This document shows, one piece after another, positions 1 through 8,888 of a stretch of 64,000 nucleotides of DNA (position 1 is the stretch's first letter; the number at the start of each line of letters is the position of its first letter). The translations under genes were made by a program, and so were the position numbers. Under the pieces are notes generated by a model. The model was given only the letters and a program-made list of their open reading frames with translations, was not told where the DNA came from and did not search any database. Origin of the DNA: Hormiphora californensis (Eukaryota; Ctenophora; Tentaculata; Cydippida; Pleurobrachiidae); the NCBI GenBank assembly GCA_020137815.1, contig CM035354.1:6152015-6216014 (forward strand). The letters are read 5' to 3'.

Positions 1-33
1 TTTATTTCTCCAATGCTAATGTAACCCATCTAG

Positions 34-2438
34 GTTTGAGTCCTTCTCCAACTACTGTGAGTTGTTCTCCTATCTGCTTGGTGCAGATGAGCCAGTACAG
101 ATAGAGCTACCTAACAAGTGGCTGTGGGATATCATCGATGAGTTTGTGTATCAGTTTCAGAGCTTCCAACAGTTCAGAAGCAAGGCAAGTAGATAAGAAC
201 ATCCACAGGATTAGCTAATTCACCCCGAGCTTTATCAATTATAACCCACCGCCCACCGGTTATGAAACAGGGTGTAAATTTTGGATCTTTGCCATTTGCC
301 AACGTTGGTATATTTATTTCCAGTCTCTCCATTATATTCTCTTTCCTACAGGGTACCAAGATGTCAGAGGAGGAGAAGGGAATGCTACAAGACGAAGAGA
401 ACAGCTGGAAGGTAACTGCTGTTCTGAACATCCTCATGCAGTTGACCGAGAAGAGCAATATTAACGACCAGCTGAGAGCTCTGGAGGCTGGAGAACCTAT
501 CACTGAAGAGGTTGCCGGGGAATTTGGTATTAAACCCGTGTACTCTATGACAGGTAAAGTGATTCCTAAAATGTTGCATGTATCACAATGACATTTCTAA
601 ATTCTGATTTATCTTTGTGTGGCTCACACCGTCATTTTATTTCAAAATGAACAGAGCGAGCGTGCTCTTTGATGGTTTGGTAGATCTAATTTATCTCTCC
701 CTAAAACTACTACTACTCTCTCCGCAGGTTTCTTCTCCCTGGTAGGGTCTACTGCGACTCTACTTGCCTCCTGGGTGACTACCACATGGCTCTATCCTGC
801 ATCAAACATGTATCAGTTCAAGGATAAAGATATGATGGCCCTGGTACCTGCCTGCCAAATTACTGCTAACTACTATGCTGGATTTGCATATTTCATGATC
901 AGGAAATATGCCAACACCATCCAACTGTGAGTTCCCAGAATTATTAGCAGATAAAGAAAATAGTGACTCAGGGATTCTCAGGGATTTTACCAGATAACAA
1001 AATGTAGTGACTAATGAATTATCAACAACTCCTCTCCCTAACCCCCTAACTACTAATATATCTCACCTGCAGGTATCAGCACATTCTTGGTTACATGCAG
1101 CGAACAAAGCAGTTCTTCCAGAACCGATCCTTCCAGGCTGAGGATATTAACAAGAAGAATGATCAGATGCTGGCCCTCCTTGCTATCGCCAATACCTTCT
1201 GCCCTCTGAGGCTGGATGAGAGCGTCAATATCCAGGTAGGGAGTAGTAGGGGAAAAAAAATAATCTTATACCGTAGTTCGTCATACACCGTTTTATTCAA
1301 AATTTTGTCCACGCAAAAATTATCTTTGCGAACCCTCCACATAAGCACGCAAAAAATTCTCTGCCAAAACACTCTCATGAGGTGTTTGGTAGTGAAAAGT
1401 TAACTGCCGCAAGGGCAGGCATGCCCAGACTCTTATTTTACATTTGAAACTGAACCCCTCCTTGTTGTAGATCAAAGAGAAACAGGGAGAGAAAGTGAAC
1501 AGGTTACAGCACGATAGAGATATGACTGTGTACGATGACCTGTTCTTCAGTGGATGCCCCAAGTTCCTGTCCCCTGTCGTATCTGAGAATCCGACACCCT
1601 TCGGAACAAGGTAACAATTGTTATAGCTTTTCAAGGAAACGATAAGTTTTTCTAGGACAAGTGACAAATCGTTTGCCTTGCTCGACCCTGTAAAAAGGGT
1701 TTGAGCAAAACAACTTATCTTATTGTATGCTATTATCTCTAGCTCTTAAACACCATTTGTTTCAGTGGCCCCCGAGGTCTCCAGCTGCAGGTATTCAAGG
1801 CAGAGGTTGAGCAACAGAGGCTAATTCCTACCCTCCGAAGTTTCCTTAAACTCTACACCTCCATCCCCATTTCCAAACTTGCCAAGTTCCTTGACATGAA
1901 TGAGAATGAAGTGAGGTGCTGTTTAATGGCCTTCAAGCACAAAAAAGAAATTGTAAGTGTTACACCGGTCATTCATTTTCTATCCCGCTGTGTGTCCCAC
2001 TGAGGCCGGTCTCAGTTGTGGAGAGTGTGTGCAGTAACGCGCGGTGCGTCATTGGTAGAGACAATGCCGCGCACTCACTCTCACCTCCCGCCCAACCCTG
2101 ATTACCACATCGACCTCCATCTTGTACACCACTTGTCTGGGCTGTTATGGGCACTCCATTACTGCCCACTACCTCTTAAAACTCAAATACCAAGCCTCAG
2201 ACAAGTTCTTTCCATTAATACCCCTTCTCTCTCTCTTTAGGCCAGGGGAGATAACGTTGACCAGACCACACTTGATATCGATTTCTATGTTGACAAGGAT
2301 ATGATCCATATTTCGGATACTAAAATCGCTCGACATTACGGAGACTATTACGTACAACAAGTCTTGAAGCTGAAGGAATCGAATAAGTTGATACTGGGCT
2401 CTGCTCTCACCCGACCAGGACCCCAGCCAGCTGTTTAA
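34..2438 (+). CDS. EIF3L: Eukaryotic translation initiation factor 3 subunit L (3' part, N-terminus outside window)
   Basis: eIF3L is a PCI-domain subunit of the cytoplasmic eIF3 complex, which loads the 40S ribosome during initiation. Exons read by eye: 34-184, 353-554, 728-926, 1073-1235, 1471-1610, 1766-1952, 2241-2438, all joining in frame and ending at TAA. Recognisable family segments are [89 protein letters not shown] and, near the C-terminus, [24 protein letters not shown]. The first intron has a GC donor (AAG|GCAAGT, 185); the others are GT-AG. At 745-810 the frame reads through a 22-codon stretch unlike the family, while the conserved residues appear in the other two frames (see findings). 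The gene enters from the left edge, so the start is not visible. It converges on WASL, with about 320 bp between the stops. Confidence 0.95.
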
Positions 2439-2756
2439 ACCGGGACACTTTTACCATTAATTTATGACCCAAGATGTGTGCCTGGGAGATCTTTTTTCGT
2501 TTTATCCTCTTGTTGTTGAGTGTGAAGTGGTTTTGTGAAATTCACAGACAAACAAATACATTTGCAACAGAAAAAAGATATCGGTGTATTCACAGGTCTT
2601 TTCAACAAAGAGACGGTGTAAAGATTGGTAAAAAACGTAAAATCACATGACTCATCTAAAGTCTCTTATCACACACGAAACACAGTGTTGTCAGTCCTAA
2701 ATCACACCTTCATAATCACACCCTAAATCACACTCCTTCCCAAATCACACAGTCCT
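2439..2756. other. Convergent 3' intergenic gap
   Basis: These 318 bases separate the stop codons of EIF3L and WASL. I see AT-rich 3'-UTR-like sequence with a short run of repeated AAATCACAC-type motifs around 2690-2755, and no coding exon. Confidence 0.6.
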
Positions 2757-5700
2757 CTAATCGGACCAGTCATCATCAGACTCGCTATCAGATTTATCAG
2801 AATCAACAGCCAAATGTTTGTTTCTCTCTGCTAGAGCCCTTGCTAGTGCACCTGCCATACCCTCCAATTTATCTTCCGGCTCAGGTTCAGGTCGGTTGTC
2901 AGCCTGAAAGAAGGAAGGAGTTAGAGTGCGCGCTAAGGAGTCTACAAATGAGAGGATTGGCGTTCGCGCGTGCTGGGTGCTGTTCTGCTGAGTTGAAGTT
3001 ATAAATAGAAGAGATCAGGTCTGGAGATGATCAGAGAGATGCAATGTGATCGTGAGAGAGAGTGGCTGCAGAAAATAAACCCTCCCGCACACACCCAACC
3101 ATCCCACACGCCTCACACACACTCACAGATCGATCACTTCTGGGGGTACCAGACTTGGAGGAACTCTCCGATTTGTTGGCCTGAATTTTGGGATTATTTT
3201 AACAATCAAACAGCAAAAAAGGGGGTAGTTTATCAGTTATCTAACTTACAGCTTTAAGACCTCCTCTAGCTCCACCGAATCCCCTGATGGCAGACATTAG
3301 ATCCCCACCACCACCAGCACCTCCAGCAGGTGCGGCGGGTAAAGGGTTATTGGCAGCACTTTGCAACTGTTTACCCCTCCTAATTTCATCTAGCAAGTTC
3401 CCCTTCCCCGGGGGAGGTGGGGGCGCACCAGGTGCCACTTTAGCCAATGCAGGGGCAGGAGGTGCCCGTGGGGCTGCCGGAGCAGGGGGAGCTTTAGGTG
3501 CAGGAGGGGCTGCAGGGGCAGGAGGGGCCCTTGGTGCAGCTGGTGCTGGAGGTCCACGGGAATGGGCAGGGGGTGGAGGAGGTGCACCTCTATTACCTGG
3601 TAATGGGACAATGTTAGCATTTAGTGGTACGTCACTCACCCAGTGTCAAAAACTCGAGAAATTTCGAATCCAATTTCCATCTTTGAGGGAAAGTAATGCC
3701 TGGCCTAGTTCCCGAAATCCGAATCACATAGATTTGTCGGTAATGTGAATAACTTACACACAAGGTGGTGGTCCCTATTGTTACTTACTAGGTGGTGGGG
3801 GAGGTGATCCCTATTGTTACTTACTAGGTGGTGGGGGTGGTGGTCCCTGTCGATGAGGTGCAGGGGGAGGTGGTCCCCTCTCATTCCTAGCGGGGGGTGG
3901 TGCTCGTCCCCCTGCCCTGGGGCCGGGTGGTGGGGGAGGTGCCCCCCGATTAGAGGAGGGAGGTGCAGGTGGGGCACCACCTCCCCGACTAGGTGGGGCA
4001 GGGGGAGGAGGTCGGCCACTCGGCTTTGTAGTACCAGCAGGTTTCTCTAAAGTTTCTATTCCCCCCATTTGGTCTACATAATCAGTAATAAACTGGGCGG
4101 TACTCTCATCCAGTTCGTTAGCCTTGACACCAGCAGCGTTCAGGAGTTGCTTGAACAAGGGATGCGCTTGGGAATCCTGAGAGGTGGGGGGGGTTCATTA
4201 ATTTTATCGGGATTTTATCAAAATACTATTTAAGTTTTCTGTCAGAGCCAGATATCACATATATGAAACATATGATGAAAGCTTCACACACATGTGTAAC
4301 AGCCTCGTGATTTGCTTACATCAAACTTGTTCTTGGTTTCGTCCCAACCCAAGATGGCTGAGATGTTTGAAATTGGATGGTCCTGAAATATCAGCCTTGC
4401 TAATCCCCTTCTTCTTCTTATCCTTCTTTTTATCTTTCTTCTTTTTGTCCTTCTTACTAAGAGGAGCCACCGGCTCAGGGACAGGGATATTGTTGGTTGT
4501 TGGTGGAGGCATGACTGCAGCGGGTGGGGGTCGGTTCTGGGCATCTATCTTCTCTGAAATATAGAGCGGTATGTGAGGGACAATGTGAGAGGGAAGGAGA
4601 GGAGAGAGTAGGAGAGGAGAGAGATAGAGAGAAAGAGAGGAAGATAGTGGAAGAGAGAGAGGAGATACTAATCGACGAGACTCAGACCTACATATCCGCT
4701 CCCCTAGCCGTCTCTGCGCTCTCTGCATTTACTGATATGCCTCCTCACCGCGTTCTTTCTCTTCCCTCCTCTACTCTCCCTCCCTTCCCTCTTGCGCGGG
4801 TCGGCTCTGCTCTTTACCGGGGGCTCCTCCGTCTCTCGCCTCCTCTCCTCCTCCCTCTACGCTTCTCTCGTGCTGACCGCGTCTCGCTGCTTCTCTGCCT
4901 CCGCTCGGCTTCGTCTCCCTGCTCTCGTCTCGGCTCGTCTCTCCTCTCTTGCGCTTCTCTGCTCTCTCGCTCGCCGTCCCTTCTGGACTGCGTCTCTGGC
5001 TGCGTCGTCCGTCGGCGCGCTCTCTCTCCGCCTCTCGCCGCTAGCCGCTCCGCGCTCTCGCGCGTCTCTTCTCTCCCCGCTCTCCTCCGCTCTCTCAGCT
5101 CGCTTCTCTCCGCCTCCCTCTTCGTCCTGCGAGAACATGAAACTGCAGCAACCCCTCCTACCTAATCTGTCGTATCGGTCATTAAACTGAATGATGCACC
5201 CATCAACCGAGACAGTTCGTTTCACCATATCCCCCACCGCACCTCCCGGCACCCTTTTCAAACTATTAGATATCGGCAGAGGTGCGGGACCGTCTTCCCT
5301 TTGTCCCTAGGGGGTCTCCTCCAACTTTTCCGGCCCCCTCACCTCCTGATCCCTCTAATCACTTCCTAGTCTTTCACATATCATACCCTCTTCCTTTGTG
5401 TTCGACCGTCAGCAGATGCTACCCTGACCCTTCCTGTGGTGTGGTAATCCCCTGGCTGATGGGAGGTTGCGGAGGTGTGTAGATGATTCGATGGGGAGGT
5501 GTGTTGGTAGGAGGGTCCATAGTTATGTGTAGGAGATGAGCGGGTGTGGTAGGAGGGTTGGGATATCGGGTAGTTCGTTGGAGAGGTAGTTGTGCTAGAT
5601 CCTGGGCTTTGGTATGAAAAAGAGCTGTACCCAAGAGGGTCGTGGGAGGAGCACGAGGGAGATGACACCATATATCCCAGATGGAGTGGGTGGGTCACCT

Positions 5701-6802
5701 GTTCAGTACAATGGTAACTCTCTCGATTTAAAGAGGTCCCATAACTGCTGCAACTCTTAAAATCTCCTTGGCGGTAGAACGGAATTTCATCGGCGAATGC
5801 CACACTTTTCTTAGCCCGTGGTAAGGATTTAGTAGGAGATATGATGGTGGGACGAGGTCTAGTAACCAGGTCACATGACCGGGCGGATCGTAGTGGAGAA
5901 GGAGGTGGAGGAGGTATCCGGTCAGATAGTTCTATCAGCCCACTGTCAGTAGCTGGATCACTCAGATGATTAGCAGTAGGGCAGGCTGGAATTGGACTGA
6001 TGGAACACGGTCGTCTCTCCTTCTTCACCATGTGAAGGTTTCAGAGGAGAGAGAGAGTTTGTTCAATCCTCACACTCTCTCTGATGGCCCAAGAATGAAA
6101 GTTACATTTACAACTCCTTAATCTGCAACCTTCGATAACAAATTGTCAAAACTGTTCGTATACTGCACTTATTTCCAAGTTGCAACACTGGACACTGGAT
6201 CGGGGAAACAAATCAATGTTGTCAGAAGAGAATAAGGGGAGGGTAGCAAGGTAACATACTTGCTTCTGCAAACGAGTTAACGCGAGAGAGACGTTATACA
6301 CACACAAAGTTTCTGCATAGGGCTAGAGGGAGAGAGCGGGATAGTGGTTGAACGAGAGAGAGGGAGAGAGGGCTACAATAATCTAGGGTATAGAGAGAGA
6401 GCTCAGTGAGGGAGAGCTGAATGCAGCTCAGGCAGAGAGGGAATTATAGATGTTGGGTGTTAGCAGACATCCAGGCGAGGGAGAGCAAATGGACAACTTC
6501 AACATCTAGCTGCAAGCGGACGAATTAAGAATGGAGACAAAAAATAACGATAGAGAGACAGACAAAAAAAGACGGCGAGAATACAGCAATATAGAGATTG
6601 AAAACTGGAGAGGTGTAGTCTGACCAGTGACCAATTCACCGGAGAGACAAAGTGAGAGAGATGAAAATGAGTAAGGATAGAGCCAGAGGACAGAGAGCGA
6701 GAGAGAGAGGGGGGATAGAGAGACTAGAGAAAGAAGGGAGAGAGAGGTGTAGTGAGACAGAGAAAGAAAGGCAGTGAAAATAAGAGAGAAAGAAGAGAGA
6801 GA

Positions 6803-6865
<63 letters not shown>

Positions 6866-7213
6866 CGCGAGAGAGAGAATGATATAGTAAATGGTTTAAA
6901 GAAAGTTTAAAATTAAAACTTTAAAGACTGTAGCTAGCGAGATCTAGTTGCTCCAGGGTGGTAAATGAGGCAGAATAAAGAAAGGAGATAAGAGAGATTG
7001 ATTGAGCGTAACAAGAGAGAGATATTGGATATAAAGTCAATTGATAGGATGATTTGTCATTTGTTCTGAACAATTGGTCAATGGTCATGGTATTGCACCT
7101 ACCCTTTCTCTTTTTATTTCGATTGATTATTCCATTGACGGCATCTAAAAACAGTTGTGCCTCACCATCGTGACAGAAGTTCAGCCCTACCATACACTTC
7201 TGGAAAAGGAAGA

Positions 7214-7269
<56 letters not shown>

Positions 7270-8280
7270 TTAGAGAGAAAGAGAGAAGTAGAGCACACAC
7301 AAGTGTACAAACGTGCACGTACTGCTGCAGACCATCCAACATTACACGCGAATGACTGTCAAAACACTAAACAGGAAAAGAGATCATAAAACTCAGATAG
7401 TGAGGGTAATCCAATACTCCTATATTTTTAGTATTTTATCATGTTTGTGGAAGTTTCGGAGAGAAAAGGGGACAGAAAGAGAGGGAGAGAGTGAGACAGA
7501 AAGAGACATGATCATCGAGACATCATGATCATCGATACCCGACAGTCAGGCGCTCTGCATATTTTACATGCTTAGACATTTGGTAAATTTTAAATATTTA
7601 AACAAATCACCAACTGGGATGATTACTTATTACTTCTAGATTATCTATCCCAATATTGATTTCCAACCTCATTCCAAGCCACTAATCCCACCATAATTAT
7701 AGGGGATCCTCGACCCCCCCCTGGATCCCTCTTTCTATACGCTACCCTTTTAGTTACCTCTCCAGCGAAGGTATGGAAGTAGGGATATGGTGTCCTGTAG
7801 TCCATTTCTAGGTAAAATTCCTCCGAGTGCACCACTGTATGTGTCTGCGGAGGAGGAGCGTGTTAGTAAGTTGATAAGGGCGAGATGAGCGAGTTAGTAC
7901 TGGTAAGGGCGAGAGGAGCGAGTGGCCCCAAGAACAAGAACATGTCCTACGAATTAAGTCTTACATCAATGTTAACAACATGAATGAAGTATGATCTTTG
8001 GTTGTGGTCCTTCACCACACAGGCCACTCCAGTATTCTTCTTTGTCCAGACCCGGGGATTTGGTGCTGCTTGGAACAACTGGGCTACCGTACACGCCATC
8101 ACCTGTTATAATAGTGGGTGTTAAGGAATATTTTAAACAATTGGGGCTGGATATAGTTGATATTTCAAAGAAAGTCTTACTCACCTCTTGTTTAGGGGCG
8201 TACATCTCCCGAATAATGGTGTTTTCCTCATTTGATAGGAGCTCTGACCGAGCATACGTCGGCGAGGCTTTGTTAGCCAT
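2757..8280 (-). CDS. WASL: Neural Wiskott-Aldrich syndrome protein (N-WASP), Arp2/3 activator
   Basis: N-WASP links Cdc42 and phosphoinositide signals to Arp2/3-driven actin nucleation. Exons on the minus strand: 8280-8185 (start MANKASPTYARSELL), 8102-7965, 7844-7758, 7199-7103, 4553-4320, 4177-3825, 3599-3253, 2903-2757. The first four encode a WH1/EVH1 domain (MACTVAQLFQ, TKKNTGVACVVKD, YFHTFAGE, VGLNFCHDGEAQLF). The fifth has a Lys-rich stretch and the CRIB motif ISGPSNFKHLSHLG, then WDETKNKFD in another frame. The sixth has the GBD helix and polyproline, and the seventh has polyproline and two WH2-like motifs (LLDEIRRGKQL; DLMSAIRGFG). The last exon has the central helix (GMAGALARALAERNKHL) and the acidic tail ending DDDWSD. 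Exon 7103 to 4553 joins in phase (phase 1). An apparent one-base slip sits in the CRIB exon, so an intact product depends on whether that base is real. The start lies 609 bp from the divergent Ig gene. Confidence 0.93.
3768..3845 (-). repeat. Tandem micro-duplication carrying a splice donor (WASL)
   Basis: A unit of about 37 bp (polyproline-coding CCACCACCTA followed by GTAAGTAACAATAG) occurs almost three times at the 3' end of the WASL polyproline exon. At least two identical CCTA|GTAAGT donors therefore lie in a row. The one at 3825/3824 keeps frame with the acceptor at 3600. Confidence 0.6.
4556..5380. repeat. Pyrimidine/purine-skewed low-complexity block in WASL intron
   Basis: On the plus strand this is GA-rich (4575-4680), then strongly CT- and GC-rich with many CTCTCG/CGTCTC repeats (4740-5130). 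Open frames here are Ser/Leu/Arg-rich and run on both strands, as expected for simple sequence. I see no supported exon. Confidence 0.6.
5424..6031 (-). CDS. Candidate exon or nested gene inside the large WASL intron; unrecognised
   Basis: A minus-strand open frame of up to 216 codons starts with an ATG at 6031. It is not simple sequence, but is rich in Ser, Thr, Tyr, His and Pro, with a PPPPP run and a KKSVAFADEIPFYR segment that looks like real coding sequence. It lies in the intron between the WH1 and CRIB exons of WASL. It is not needed to keep the WASL frame, because the flanking exons join in phase without it. It could be an alternative WASL exon (possible donor near 5424, AGG|GTAGCA), an unrelated nested gene, or chance. 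I do not recognise the protein. Confidence 0.3.
6032..7102. repeat. GA-rich intronic sequence with (GA)n tract
   Basis: Most of this WASL intron is purine-rich on the plus strand, culminating in an almost pure GA tract at about 6805-6857. A second (GA)n tract lies in the next intron at about 7219-7266. I see no exon. Confidence 0.7.
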
Positions 8281-8888
8281 GATAATAGTCTTGCTAGATT
8301 GGTACTGAAGAGAGAGAAGCTTTTAGATGGATTGTGGGAGTGTTATCGTTTTCCCGGGGATTCTCTCTAAAATCGTGATTTTAGATCAGAAATTCATGAG
8401 ATTTCTGTCTCCTGCTTTTAAAAATTGGAACCTTACAAGCAAAATAAGTCACGCACAAATTCCGAAGTTGATCTGAAATCCGGATAAATATTCCGTCTTG
8501 CTTGCAAAATATCCAAGACCTGATTATGAGAGACTGTATCGGGGTGGGGAAGGACGCTCCCTGGTATTGGAAAATTCGGTTACTCTTCGGACATTCCAAA
8601 ATCCTATTTTCTTTCCAGCGATGATAAAAATATATGCAAGCCGGGACACAACTAATATTCCATGGTGTTACAGCTAAAACAGGTCTTTCAACAAACGCGG
8701 GCGAAATAGAACGGCAAGAGGGGTGGTACACACATATATCATGGATATAAAATAGCGATAGAGAGGGGGCCTGTTGCGGCTGCTGGAGAGGGGGTAATCG
8801 AATTGGGAGAGATTAGATGAGACGGAGCTGATGCTACCTTGGTCACAAACTCTCATTTGGGAATTCCTTTTGTTTGGTTTGCAGTGAT
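8281..8888. promoter_or_regulatory. Divergent intergenic region (probable bidirectional promoter)
   Basis: These 608 bases lie between the start codons of WASL (minus) and the secreted Ig gene (plus), so both promoters must lie here or in 5' exons I cannot see. I found no convincing TATA box or conserved motif. Assignment is by position only. Confidence 0.4.

Noticed and set aside
3287-3748. Gly/Ala-rich plus-strand frame opposite the WASL polyproline exon
   Set aside because: It is the reverse-strand shadow of proline codons; the minus-strand exon has splice sites and WH2 motifs.
4524-5261. Plus- and minus-strand frames of 130-210 codons in low-complexity sequence
   Set aside because: Composition is repetitive Ser/Leu/Arg or Glu/Arg and both strands are open; no family motif or splice support.
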